A stretch of 64,000 bases of DNA from Pantoea piersonii (GCF_003612015.1 NZ_RARB01000003.1:22023-86022); one strand, 5' to 3'; positions 39,848 to 46,490 are shown, numbered from the stretch's first letter. Made by a program: numbers and translations. The notes: generated by a model not told the origin, from the letters alone.

Positions 39848-40064
39848 TGGTTTTCTCTCCACACAACTTCACCCAAAGGTCGTTGTGGTCGTTGATAGCG
39901 CGGACAGTTCGGATGTCCATCACGTCAGCATCTTTGCCGTGGGTGCGAATTGGGCTGTCGAGTGTGCAGAGGGAGTCAACTGTCTTTGTCGGGGCGTCAG
40001 TCGTCGGAGTTGAATTGCGACTGGCGCAGCTTGTTGCGAGCAGCGTCATCGCTAAGAGCAGCAT
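39831..40064 (-). CDS. o-spanin, Rz1-like outer-membrane lipoprotein
   Basis: A 77-aa lipoprotein starting MLLLAMTLLATSCASRN; the lipobox ends in Cys13. The mature part is short, hydrophilic and rich in Thr and Pro, as in Rz1 proteins. The gene begins inside the 3' end of the Rz-like gene in another frame, the usual overlapped spanin arrangement. With its partner it would fuse inner and outer membranes at the end of lysis. Confidence 0.8.
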   Translation of the reverse strand: MLLLAMTLLATSCASRNSTPTTDAPTKTVDSLCTLDSPIRTHGKDADVMDIRTVRAINDHNDLWVKLCGEKTNVQSH

Positions 40065-40281
40065 TGTTCTGTTTAACACTGTTTGCTTTCTCCGTGTTCT
40101 CTGACTGCTTTTTGGCAACGTCGGCAACCTGCTGGGATTCAACCTTTGCAGCCTGCACGTCAGCTTTAGCCTGTGTCTGCGTGGTGCCGATTTTCTTGCC
40201 ACCGAAGTAGCTGGCAGCGATAGCAGCCAGGACAGCGACGCCTGCGAGGATGTAATTCCACCATTCAGTGATGAAGCTCAT
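39997..40281 (-). CDS. i-spanin, Rz-like inner-membrane protein
   Basis: A 94-aa protein with an N-terminal membrane anchor (ILAGVAVLAAIAASYFGG) and a Gln/Ala/Lys-rich helical periplasmic domain (ADVQAAKVESQQVADVAKKQ), the layout of Rz. It is shorter than lambda Rz (153 aa). The Rz1-like gene overlaps its C-terminal part. Confidence 0.8.
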   Translation of the reverse strand: MSFITEWWNYILAGVAVLAAIAASYFGGKKIGTTQTQAKADVQAAKVESQQVADVAKKQSENTEKANSVKQNNAALSDDAARNKLRQSQFNSDD

Positions 40282-40622
40282 GGCTGGCTCTCCATCTGCT
40301 GTTTGCGATCGAGGAGCTTCTTCTGGCGCACGAACTGAGCTATGACTCCCATTGCCACCATGAAAGCACCGATCATGCCGAGGTAGTTTTGAGGCAGATA
40401 CGACTTGATATCAGGCGGCAACACATTCCATGCATCGAGTGCGTTTTGCGGGAATGACTGCACCCACGCACTAAGTGCTGAACCGACAGATGCCAGCCAT
40501 ACGCTGTACGCCTTGAATAGAAGCTTTGCATGGGCAACAAACTCCAGAGAGGTGTACTTGCGGATAAGCAGCACAACCACGATGGCGATGACGATAATCA
40601 GGAGCCAAATGAGAAAGGTCAT
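40278..40622 (-). CDS. Holin-like membrane protein (DUF7940-type)
   Basis: A 114-aa protein with an N-terminal transmembrane helix (LIWLLIIVIAIVVVLLI) and a C-terminal segment (YSVWLASVGSALSAWVQ ... DIKSYLPQNYLGMIGAFMVAMGVIAQFVRQ) resembling the DUF7940 family found in phage lysis blocks. It is a good candidate for holin or a related pore protein. I start it at the ATG at 40622 (GGAG upstream). A longer frame would run into the homing endonuclease gene. Confidence 0.78.
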   Translation of the reverse strand: MTFLIWLLIIVIAIVVVLLIRKYTSLEFVAHAKLLFKAYSVWLASVGSALSAWVQSFPQNALDAWNVLPPDIKSYLPQNYLGMIGAFMVAMGVIAQFVRQKKLLDRKQQMESQP

Positions 40623-40623
40623 A

Positions 40624-41139
40624 TCAGACAGCTCCGTGATTTGCGAATTCGCCATGAGCCTTGGCTCGTGCAGCAACCACGACTCTCTCTGCCTCATCTA
40701 GTGAGGCGAATAAGCCAAGCTCGTACCGCTTACCATTGCAATTGAACTTCGCTCTCCATTTGCCGGATTTGCCATCCAGATTTACGCCTTTAACGCCGCT
40801 TTTGTTGTTGCGATAAGCGGTTTTGTTGTGTTGGTTTTGAGAGGCGGATGCAATACGGAGGTTCGCCAGCCTGTTATCTTTTTTGTTGCCATTGATGTGA
40901 TCGATTTCTACGTCTGAGGATAATTCGCCATGCACGATGGCCCATGCCAGTCGATGCGAGTAGTAGCGTTCCCAGAAGACACGGAATCCGACGTAACTGC
41001 CGTGGACGCTGCCTGTAAACCAGCCATCTTCAGCCCGGCAAGATTGCTTCTCTTTCCAGAAGAATAGCCCCGTAATTGGGTCATATTTCAGCACTTTAGA
41101 AATACGCTCAACGAGATCTTTATTAAGTGGTTTTTTCAT
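40624..41139 (-). CDS. HNH homing endonuclease with AP2 domain
   Basis: A 171-aa free-standing nuclease. The HNH centre lies near residues 60-105 (SHRLAWAIVHG, EIDHINGNKKDNRLANLRIAS, QNQHNK) and is followed by an AP2-type DNA-binding domain (SGVKGVNLDGKSGKWRAKFNCNGKRYELG). Such genes spread by cutting uninterrupted alleles. It separates endolysin from the holin-like gene and overlaps the endolysin stop by 4 bases. It has two relatives in this prophage (44696 and 56098). Confidence 0.92.
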   Translation of the reverse strand: MKKPLNKDLVERISKVLKYDPITGLFFWKEKQSCRAEDGWFTGSVHGSYVGFRVFWERYYSHRLAWAIVHGELSSDVEIDHINGNKKDNRLANLRIASASQNQHNKTAYRNNKSGVKGVNLDGKSGKWRAKFNCNGKRYELGLFASLDEAERVVVAARAKAHGEFANHGAV

Positions 41140-41603
41140 ATCAAACCCTTATAAACATCATAAGTGCCTGTTCTCATCACTTCTGAATGACGCTGCGCTC
41201 TCGCTTTAGTTTGCTTTGCCCACAAACTATCAAGCATGGCATTGGAAGCGCCGGAGAAATTTCCATTGGAGATAAGTATGAGCGTGTTCTTAAACCCCTT
41301 CAGGCCATCCAGTCCAAGCTGGAAGCACATGCTATACAGGATGTCGGCGCGCGCTGGGTTGCACTTTTGCAACGCGGCGTAAATCGATGGCGTGTTTCGA
41401 CACTGGTTCATCACGCTGTCAACAAAGGTCTGAAGCCATACATCGCCCACTACACGAGGAACGGTGAAGGTGTAGCTCGACAGTGAATTGTTCTTCGGGC
41501 CTATCTTGATTCCGCAGGCGACTGTCGGAAAGCCTTCCGTATCGATATACGGCTTCTCTCGATAGCCCTCTTCGTAATTGAGGATCGGGATAATCTTGCT
41601 CAT
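41136..41603 (-). CDS. Endolysin, T4-type lysozyme (GH24)
   Basis: The 155-aa muramidase has the T4 lysozyme triad: Glu in NYEEGYREKPY, Asp in YIDTEG, Thr in FPTVACGIKIG, all within residues 10-35. The C-terminal lobe follows (ADILYSMCFQLGLDGLKGFKNTL). No signal-anchor sequence is seen at the N terminus, so it needs a holin to reach the periplasm. Confidence 0.93.
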   Translation of the reverse strand: MSKIIPILNYEEGYREKPYIDTEGFPTVACGIKIGPKNNSLSSYTFTVPRVVGDVWLQTFVDSVMNQCRNTPSIYAALQKCNPARADILYSMCFQLGLDGLKGFKNTLILISNGNFSGASNAMLDSLWAKQTKARAQRHSEVMRTGTYDVYKGLI

Positions 41604-41911
41604 TTTTTCTCGTCCTCTGTCACTACCTGTTTAACCTTGTCAGCTGTCTTCGTTGCGGTTCTGTCAGGGATGCCGTCAACCTTCTTCTGAAGGTCTTCAA
41701 CCTGCCCGGCAATCTTCGCCACCTTCGCGTCGCGTCGCTCAGCAACTCGCTGGTAGTCCTTACGGATATCATCAATTCGCTGATTAGCGTCGCTGCTTAC
41801 GTAGACGAACATGATGGTCATGAAGATGCAGATAGCGCTCAGGACGAGCATCATCGAGCCGAGAATAATGTTCCGCTTGTGCTTCTGGTTGTCGTTACTG
41901 TTTTGTACCAT
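41600..41911 (-). CDS. Small membrane protein of the lysis block
   Basis: A 103-aa protein with one strong transmembrane helix (IILGSMMLVLSAICIFMTIMFVYV, residues 15-38) and a helical C-terminal region (IRKDYQRVAERRDAKVAKIAGQVEDLQKKV). It is one of two adjacent single-span proteins upstream of endolysin; a holin/antiholin role is possible. No specific family recognised. It overlaps both neighbours. Confidence 0.75.
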   Translation of the reverse strand: MVQNSNDNQKHKRNIILGSMMLVLSAICIFMTIMFVYVSSDANQRIDDIRKDYQRVAERRDAKVAKIAGQVEDLQKKVDGIPDRTATKTADKVKQVVTEDEKK

Positions 41912-42290
41912 CGCTGCCGTCCTCTAAGTTGGCGATCAGCCTGGTTACTTCACTTCTGAATTTCTCGTTGCCGGTCGCGTTTGCTTCTTCGGACATGGCG
42001 AGAAGGATGCCCAGCGCGCTCTTAATCAGGCGCAGGTCAGTCTCCAGTGTTGATATGCGTCGGAGGTGCTTGTTCTGCTCGTCGCGGAGAGTGTCGTTTT
42101 CTGTGCGCAGGAGGGCATTGCTTTCTTTGAGCAATAAAACCTGCTCTTTGTAATTGGAGATAATCTCTCCGCCTGCCCTGCTGTTAGTGACTAGCGCAGC
42201 AATTCCAGCGAAAAGCGGTTTCCAGAAGAGTGCAACCGCCCCGCCGCCAAGCAGCAAAGCGCCGATACTTGTGATTAAACTTTCATTCAT
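41895..42290 (-). CDS. First gene of lysis operon, membrane-anchored coiled coil
   Basis: A 131-aa protein with a weakly hydrophobic N-terminal segment (IGALLLGGGAVALFWKPLFAGIAALV) and a long coiled coil (LLKESNALLRTENDTLRDEQNKHLRRISTLE). No family recognised; holin or lysis-timing function is possible from position. Its GAGGTG ribosome-binding site can be trapped in a CACC-GCGA-GGTG hairpin (42295-42306) at the end of the structured leader RNA. Confidence 0.75.
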   Translation of the reverse strand: MNESLITSIGALLLGGGAVALFWKPLFAGIAALVTNSRAGGEIISNYKEQVLLLKESNALLRTENDTLRDEQNKHLRRISTLETDLRLIKSALGILLAMSEEANATGNEKFRSEVTRLIANLEDGSDGTKQ

Positions 42291-42294
42291 GCCG

Positions 42295-42306
42295 CACCTC
42301 GCGGTG
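42295..42306 (-). promoter_or_regulatory. Ribosome-binding site in a GNRA-capped hairpin
   Basis: CACC-GCGA-GGTG forms a 4-bp stem with a GCGA tetraloop that includes the GAGGTG Shine-Dalgarno of the first lysis gene (ATG at 42290). It may couple lysis-gene translation to the state of the leader RNA. Confidence 0.45.
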
Positions 42307-42495
42307 ACGACTCTGCGTAGTATTCATGGCCGTCTCCGGCGGTTCCGGTAAGACCGGCTGGATGCTGTGAAGAAAATGCGCAACGCCCCTTCGTTACAAG
42401 GGAGTAAGTGAAAGATGACGGGCGTGCGCAAAAGCGGAAAAGCCGCTCATGGCGACCTCTTGTAATGGGGTGTCCGGCTCACTCCCCCAACCTGA

Positions 42496-42565
42496 CCAGA
42501 AACGACGGGGGACTACGCAACCATTGGTTTCGGGTTTCTACCCTCATCAGGCGTAGTGTTTCTGG
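42496..42565 (-). ncRNA. Type I hammerhead ribozyme
   Basis: All core elements are present in order on the minus strand. Stem I 5' strand ACTACGC (42557-42551); CTGATGA (42550-42544); stem II GGGT-AGAA-ACCC (42543-42532); GAAA (42531-42528); short stem III A-C-C/G-G-T with loop AAT (42528-42520); cleavage residue T at 42519 (triplet GUU); stem I 3' strand GCGTAGT (42518-42512). Stem I continues without a gap on the 5' side into CCAGAAAC pairing with GTTTCTGG (42503-42496), leaving an 8-base bulge (42511-42504) that could make the usual contact with loop II. Predicted cleavage is between 42519 and 42518. Confidence 0.88.
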
Positions 42566-42839
42566 CTGTTCACCTACTTGCCGGACGGTGGTGACGTATG
42601 TTCTTTTTAATTTAGAGCTCTGACGCAATTGCGATTAGGTGACTGGCACGTCTGCCCAGAGCTGATTATGTGTTGTGGTGCGCAGTCTATTCGGCAAGAG
42701 GAGTCTGCGCACACCTCATTACGATCGATCACTGGGGAGTAATCGACTTGCCTTATTCACCACAACGGCCAAGAGCAATCGGCGTCTCTAAAGCGCTCGG
42801 AAAGCACCCACCAATAACTCTTGCCGTTGTGCAGAACGT

Positions 42840-42877
42840 AAAAAAGCCCCGCCGGTTGGTGAGACCGTGGGGCTTTT
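42840..42877. terminator. Bidirectional terminator upstream of the structured RNA (tR'-like)
   Basis: GCCCC and GGGGC form a stem flanked by an A-run and a T-run on each side (TTTTTT in the minus direction, TTTTCT in the plus). It lies about 130 bases after the DUF1133 stop. In lambda the Q-dependent terminator tR' has this place between the late promoter and the lysis genes. Confidence 0.82.
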
Positions 42878-43007
42878 CTGTAATCCACAAGATTTTTTGC
42901 AACTGACCGAGAAACCGTACCGCTCAGTACGCTTTACTTCCCGAGCATGCCATTAATGTGCCAGGTTGCATGCCCTTTGTCTTTAGCAATTAGTGCTTAT
43001 TTTCTGT

Positions 43008-43631
43008 TCACGCTGCAATATTAGGAATCTCCTTCTCCATTTCTCGCTTAATCGCGTAATACATTTCTCCTTCGATGATATCCATCGCCCACTCCAGCCG
43101 GTTTCGAGCCTCCTTTGGGGTGATGCTTGTGTAATAAATCAGGCATGAGCCGATGTTTTGCGCGCTCTTGCGCTTGCAGTATCGTAATCTGGCTACGTTC
43201 CGAAGCGGGTTATCTTTACCGAATGTCTTTACCAGCACAGATTCAACAAAGGCAGCATCATCTGATTCTTTGGCGAGAGCGATGATGTTTGCCGTTGATG
43301 TCTGAGGCATCAGTAAGTCCCTTGCCTTGCGGAATAACTCTTCACCGCGCAGGCCTTCACAGTGCAGTTGTGACACGATTTTCTCTATCTGCTTGCCCTT
43401 TTGTTCACTCCATTCGCAGCGCATCATCAGGCGGCCTATAACGTTCACTTCTCCGCGGTCATAGTCTTCACCGCCGAGATGATCGCCCCATACTGTCAGG
43501 AGGTGGCGCACCCATGCCTGCTGCGATCGGTTGATGGTTTTCCAGCCATTACCGAACAGTCGGCGCATTTCCGCAGCGCTACGTACTCCTGACAGGCGTA
43601 CCAATTGCTGAAAGTCTCGTTCAATGCGCAT
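43008..43631 (-). CDS. DUF1133 protein in the late antiterminator (Q) position
   Basis: The 207-aa protein starts MRIERDFQQLVRLSGVRSAAEMRRLFG and contains YDRGEVNVIGRLMMRCEWSE and ITPKEARNRLEWAMDIIEGEMYYAI, typical of DUF1133. In lambdoid prophages this family replaces Q at the end of the nin region and is thought to control late transcription. The terminator and leader immediately downstream fit that role. I could not assign a late promoter with confidence in 42880-43008. Confidence 0.85.
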   Translation of the reverse strand: MRIERDFQQLVRLSGVRSAAEMRRLFGNGWKTINRSQQAWVRHLLTVWGDHLGGEDYDRGEVNVIGRLMMRCEWSEQKGKQIEKIVSQLHCEGLRGEELFRKARDLLMPQTSTANIIALAKESDDAAFVESVLVKTFGKDNPLRNVARLRYCKRKSAQNIGSCLIYYTSITPKEARNRLEWAMDIIEGEMYYAIKREMEKEIPNIAA

Positions 43632-43746
43632 GTGTATTCCCTCTCAGCTTCATTTCGATTCGCAACAGGCGATAGTTGATTTCATACATGCCGCGCAGCT
43701 TCAGGATGCGGAGCCTGAGCCATTTCTCTCTGAGGTAGTCGTTCAT
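43621..43746 (-). CDS. Small basic phage protein
   Basis: A 41-aa, highly basic helical protein (MNDYLREKWLRLRILKLRG). Its ATG at 43746 has GGTGAT upstream, and it overlaps the DUF1133 start by 11 bases. No family recognised. Confidence 0.55.
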   Translation of the reverse strand: MNDYLREKWLRLRILKLRGMYEINYRLLRIEMKLRGNTHAH

Positions 43747-43751
43747 TGCTA

Positions 43752-43976
43752 TCACCATCCAAATACAAACGTTTTGAATAACAGCGCACCAACAGCCCAA
43801 GGGATGCACCCAGCGCATAAAACGCTGCACAGGAAGGCCGCAGTCTTTCCCCAGAAGCCCAGGCTGCTGAAGGCTGGCATTTCGTCTGGGTCATCGCCGT
43901 ATTTGATGCAAATCGCACCCATGACGACGAACATGAGCACCGTCCATGTCGCCCCTACTGCGTTTAGTGTCATCAT
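43752..43976 (-). CDS. Small two-span membrane protein
   Basis: A 74-aa protein with two hydrophobic helices (TWTVLMFVVMGAICI and FLCSVLCAGCIPWAVGALLF) joined by an acidic loop. It is translationally coupled to rusA (ATG overlapping TGA). No family recognised; such proteins are common between rusA and Q in lambdoid phages. Confidence 0.7.
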   Translation of the reverse strand: MMTLNAVGATWTVLMFVVMGAICIKYGDDPDEMPAFSSLGFWGKTAAFLCSVLCAGCIPWAVGALLFKTFVFGW

Positions 43977-44338
43977 GCTGCAGCCCCTATTTCAGTGATG
44001 ATGATTTCCAGCCTACCGCCCTTCACCACCTCACAACGCACCATGCGCACGTCATCAATGAGGCTGTCGTCAGCGATAACGCCTGCATGGGTGAGCGAGT
44101 CGAGAGGAGCTTTGAAGAGGTTGTCCAGGTCACGCCGGGCGCGTGTAGGTGGATATGCGAGGATTTTTACTTTCAGCCTTCCGGCTAGTTGGTATTGCTG
44201 ATTTGCTTCGGAGATTTGTTTGGTTACTGCTGCGCTGTATTCCCTTCCCTTTTTGCTTTTTATCTTTCGTCCGCGGAACACTGAGAAGAGGTGATTGTTT
44301 CCGGGCGGCCAGGGTAACTCGATCCTGTATTCGTTCAT
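43973..44338 (-). CDS. rusA: Crossover junction endodeoxyribonuclease RusA
   Basis: RusA is a phage-type Holliday junction resolvase. The 121-aa product has the family's start (ELPWPPGNNHLFS), the basic region RKIKSKKGREYSA, and the catalytic acidic cluster RRDLDNLFKAPLDSLTHAGVIADDSLIDD near residues 70-95. Length fits (E. coli RusA 120). It is the nin-region recombination gene. Confidence 0.95.
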   Translation of the reverse strand: MNEYRIELPWPPGNNHLFSVFRGRKIKSKKGREYSAAVTKQISEANQQYQLAGRLKVKILAYPPTRARRDLDNLFKAPLDSLTHAGVIADDSLIDDVRMVRCEVVKGGRLEIIITEIGAAA

Positions 44339-44625
44339 CGCCTTAGCTTCCCCTCCCTCAGCAGAGCATCCTGCGTCCTGATTACGCCTTCCAGATGAGC
44401 TATGCGGGCCTCAGTGACTTCACAGCGACGCGTACGGCGGTCTATCTCGTCATGACAGGCTGAACATGCCCATGCGCCGAAAAGGTCATCAGGCTTCATT
44501 CCTGTGCCGCAGATACCAACCATCCGGTAATGCGCGAGAACTACTGTTTCTGAGTTGCCATTGCAGATTCCCGGCAGCCTCACCTGGCACTCCCTGCCCC
44601 GCGCTTCTTTGCGTAGGTTTGCCAT
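44335..44625 (-). CDS. DUF1364 protein, probable nuclease-related nin gene
   Basis: A 96-aa protein matching DUF1364: MANLRKEARGRECQVRLPGICNG, ETVVLAHYRMVGICGTGMKPDDLFGAWACSACHDEIDRR. The spaced Cys and His residues suggest a zinc-binding, HNH-like fold. The family is a regular neighbour of rusA in lambdoid phages. The start overlaps the stop of the 24-codon gene (TAATG). Confidence 0.88.
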   Translation of the reverse strand: MANLRKEARGRECQVRLPGICNGNSETVVLAHYRMVGICGTGMKPDDLFGAWACSACHDEIDRRTRRCEVTEARIAHLEGVIRTQDALLREGKLRR

Positions 44626-44699
44626 TACCTTCTCCCTCCCATGCAGCCAGCGATGATGATGCTCAGCAGAAATAACCCAATAATGTCGGCGTCAGTCAT
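44625..44699 (-). CDS. 24-residue hydrophobic peptide
   Basis: A 24-codon gene (MTDADIIGLFLLSIIIAGCM, then GGRR). Its ATG has a strong GGAGGTG Shine-Dalgarno four bases upstream and overlaps the stop of the HNH gene (ATGA). Its stop overlaps the DUF1364 start (TAATG). The single hydrophobic helix suggests a membrane peptide; it may also serve as a coupling cistron. Confidence 0.6.
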   Translation of the reverse strand: MTDADIIGLFLLSIIIAGCMGGRR

Positions 44700-45214
44700 C
44701 TTTCACCTCCATAAACCAGCTTATGGATTTCTTTTTCTGCCGCTTGCCTTGCCTGAACGGCGTGCTCTAACAGCTCAAAAGTTCCGAGATGCCTGCATTT
44801 ATAATTGAAAGTGATTTGTGCTACGTATTTCCCAGTCCTGCTGCATATATATATTCCTTTATGTCCTGTTTTATTTGTACATTTTAATGAAGAGTTGACC
44901 ACGTTACCTTGCGGGCTTACATCTCTAAGGTTTGAGATCCGGTTATCTTTTCTGTCATGGTTTATGTGGTCAATTACCCCATCTGGCCATTTTTTGTGAA
45001 CGTAAAACCATGCCAGCCTGTGCAGGAAGTATCGCTCCCCATCAATCATGCATTCCAGATAGCCGCATGAGTGCTTTGAGCCTACCTTCATTCCAGCTTG
45101 TGCCGGGCCCCAGAGATAAACCCTTCGCACGAACTCACCAGTTTTTTGGTCATAAGTGAACAGATGAGTTAAGCGGTCATGAGTCAATTTCCATTCTTTC
45201 GCATTAGTAGCCAT
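44696..45214 (-). CDS. HNH homing endonuclease with AP2 domain (second copy)
   Basis: A 172-aa nuclease with HRLAWFYVHKKWPDGVIDHINHDRKDNRISNLRD as the HNH centre (key residues H-R near 66, D-H near 82, N-N near 87-93) and a C-terminal AP2-like domain (GHKGIYICSRTGKYVAQI). It resembles the gene at 40624 in layout but is clearly divergent in sequence, so it is not a recent duplicate. It interrupts the nin region. Confidence 0.92.
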   Translation of the reverse strand: MATNAKEWKLTHDRLTHLFTYDQKTGEFVRRVYLWGPAQAGMKVGSKHSCGYLECMIDGERYFLHRLAWFYVHKKWPDGVIDHINHDRKDNRISNLRDVSPQGNVVNSSLKCTNKTGHKGIYICSRTGKYVAQITFNYKCRHLGTFELLEHAVQARQAAEKEIHKLVYGGER

Positions 45215-45453
45215 TAGTGCAGCCTCCCAAATTGCTCGTCTCCGTACTCATCCATATCGTCAATAATTTCTATTCGAAGACCGGTCCCGCCTAGGTCCAT
45301 TACAAAGGGGATTCTCTCCTCTCCAGCACTTACAGCCTCAAGGTATCCATGCAGATAACTCAGGAGGTAAAGCATTGGCTCCTCACCTCGCTCCCCGATT
45401 GAATCTAAAACATCGGCAAGCTCGTCTGCGCATTGGGTATCAATTGGAAGCAT
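45214..45453 (-). CDS. Acidic phage protein, unknown
   Basis: A 79-aa acidic protein (MLPIDTQCADELADVLDSIG ... YLLSYLHGYLEAVSAGEE ... IEIIDDMDEYGDE). The central YxLSYxxGYxxA pattern recurs in the protein at 46917 (YMLSFVSGFMDA), so the two may be distant paralogues. No known family. Confidence 0.68.
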   Translation of the reverse strand: MLPIDTQCADELADVLDSIGERGEEPMLYLLSYLHGYLEAVSAGEERIPFVMDLGGTGLRIEIIDDMDEYGDEQFGRLH

Positions 45454-45523
45454 GATTTTCTCCGTAGTGATGTTTGTCTTCAGAGGTGAGGATGGTGTAG
45501 CAGCGCTGGCAGCGTTCTTTCAT
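45440..45523 (-). CDS. 27-residue CxxC peptide
   Basis: A 27-codon gene (MKERCQRCYTILTSEDKHHY). Its ATG overlaps the stop of the 67-aa gene (ATGA) and its stop lies inside the next gene. The Cys-x2-Cys plus downstream His residues suggest a tiny zinc knuckle. Support is the tight coupling and composition only. Confidence 0.45.
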   Translation of the reverse strand: MKERCQRCYTILTSEDKHHYGENHASN

Positions 45524-45723
45524 GACAGATACCTCATCACTCGCAGATACGCCTTTCCTCGCGGCCAAACCTTTGCCCTGATTCGGTCGTCGAGCGCGCG
45601 CAGAAAAGGTCTCAGTTGGTTGCGGTAATGCCTGCGCCTTATGTTTCGCGCATAGGCATAGTGCTGCCGGTCAATCTCTTTTCGGTGCAGGTGATATAGG
45701 TCGTAAACATTTGTACCTTTCAT
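45520..45723 (-). CDS. Small basic phage protein
   Basis: A 67-aa protein (MKGTNVYDLYHLHRKEIDRQ) rich in Arg, Tyr and His, overlapping the DUF2591 gene by 4 bases. No family recognised. Its strong positive charge would fit nucleic acid binding. Confidence 0.62.
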   Translation of the reverse strand: MKGTNVYDLYHLHRKEIDRQHYAYARNIRRRHYRNQLRPFLRALDDRIRAKVWPRGKAYLRVMRYLS

Positions 45724-46049
45724 TTGGCCTCCTGCATCACCAGAAAGACAATCATTGCCGCGCGCAATGGGTTGGGATGCGATTCGCAGAGATCGATGTC
45801 ACTGGCTGGGTAAGCAAGCCAGTCGGCTGGCTGGTCATATTCCATCGGAGCACTGATAGTTATCTTGTTAGCCAAAATTATCGGCCCGGCATCAGACCAT
45901 GAGTTGCAGTAATTTTTAGTACCTTTGATACGACCTTTGTCGTCTCGGAAGCTTACGCTGTCGTCCTGATGGATGAACTTTGCATTCCATCCAAGCGCCT
46001 CACCTACAGCGGCATTAATTTCGTGGTCTTTCAATTCGCTGTAATTCAT
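45720..46049 (-). CDS. NinX-like protein (DUF2591)
   Basis: A 109-aa protein with the DUF2591 pattern: MNYSELKDHEINAAVGEALG, YCNSWSDAGPIILANKITISAP, ASDIDLCESHPNPLRAAMIVFLVM. DUF2591/NinX is a common gene of the nin region of lambdoid phages, function unknown. Confidence 0.85.
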   Translation of the reverse strand: MNYSELKDHEINAAVGEALGWNAKFIHQDDSVSFRDDKGRIKGTKNYCNSWSDAGPIILANKITISAPMEYDQPADWLAYPASDIDLCESHPNPLRAAMIVFLVMQEAK

Positions 46050-46216
46050 CGTGTAAACCTCATTCTGTTCGCCACAGACTCACGAATCCCCTTCAGGTAA
46101 TCGAAGGTGACTATCTGGCTTTCGGAGAGTTTTGGCTTGGGTTTGCGGCGGGGTGATTTGACGTCGTAGATGGCGTGATTTTCCATTCGCTCAAAGAGCG
46201 ATTTCTTGCGGCGCAT
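46046..46216 (-). CDS. ninE: NinE-like protein
   Basis: A 56-aa gene (MRRKKSLFERMENHAIYDVK) with ATG at 46216 and AGAGGTGG upstream. The centre RRKPKPKLSESQIVTFDY resembles the KPKPIPKESDVKTFNY core of lambda NinE, and the position between NinX and NinB homologues fits. Its stop overlaps the DUF2591 start (ATGA). Function of NinE is unknown. Confidence 0.75.
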   Translation of the reverse strand: MRRKKSLFERMENHAIYDVKSPRRKPKPKLSESQIVTFDYLKGIRESVANRMRFTR

Positions 46217-46490
46217 GTCCACCTCTCACGCTGTCCAGCAGGCTCTGAAACTCTGCCATGTTTGGGCTGATGCCGAATCCGACATGTGCCGTTCCAGCGC
46301 GATACCGGCAGTCGCTGTAGCTAATGTGAGCCTTAACGATGTGGTGCCCGCCAGTCAGCGTATGAAGCACCGTGAGCACGTTCTTTTTGGGTGCGCATGC
46401 CGAGCGGGATACGCGCTCGAGTATTTCGTATGTGCTGTGCCATTTGCCATCTGCGAGAACTTTGTGAATATCTGCTTTGATTTTGCTCAT
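46191..46490 (-). CDS. Winged-helix-like small protein
   Basis: A 99-aa protein starting MSKIKADIHKVLADGKWHSTYEILERVSRS. The segment resembles the helix-turn-helix part of winged-helix proteins (ADGKWHSTYEILER, NVLTVLHTLTGGHHIVKA). The start at 46490 follows a GGAG-type site and overlaps the ninB stop. It overlaps ninE by 26 bases. No family recognised. Confidence 0.65.
   Translation of the reverse strand: MSKIKADIHKVLADGKWHSTYEILERVSRSACAPKKNVLTVLHTLTGGHHIVKAHISYSDCRYRAGTAHVGFGISPNMAEFQSLLDSVRGGHAPQEIAL

Larger units (their letters stand above)
42301..42880 (-). ncRNA. Large structured RNA leader of the late operon
   Basis: About 580 bases without a gene, between the DUF1133 gene and lysis. 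On the minus strand many complementary segments occur: 42818-42831 with 42761-42775 (14 bp, one bulge); 42818-42826 with 42692-42700 (9 bp); 42758-42766 with 42672-42680 (9 bp); 42705-42712 with 42678-42685 (8 bp); hairpin 42726-42745; 42657-42663 with 42616-42622; the hammerhead 42496-42565; 42581-42586 with 42472-42477; 42459-42465 with 42394-42400; 42420-42430 with 42377-42388; hairpins 42433-42447, 42345-42357, 42329-42340. The 42726-42745 stem has U-G on this strand but C-A on the other, and the hammerhead fixes the strand. Some pairings exclude each other. Confidence 0.6.

Noticed and set aside
42301..42880. Plus-strand orientation for the structured RNA
   Set aside because: The hammerhead core exists only on the minus strand, and the 42726-42745 stem would contain a C-A mismatch on the plus strand.
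42880..43008. A specific late promoter (pR' equivalent)
   Set aside because: Several weak -35/-10-like pairs are present but none has good spacing with good hexamers, so I do not mark one.
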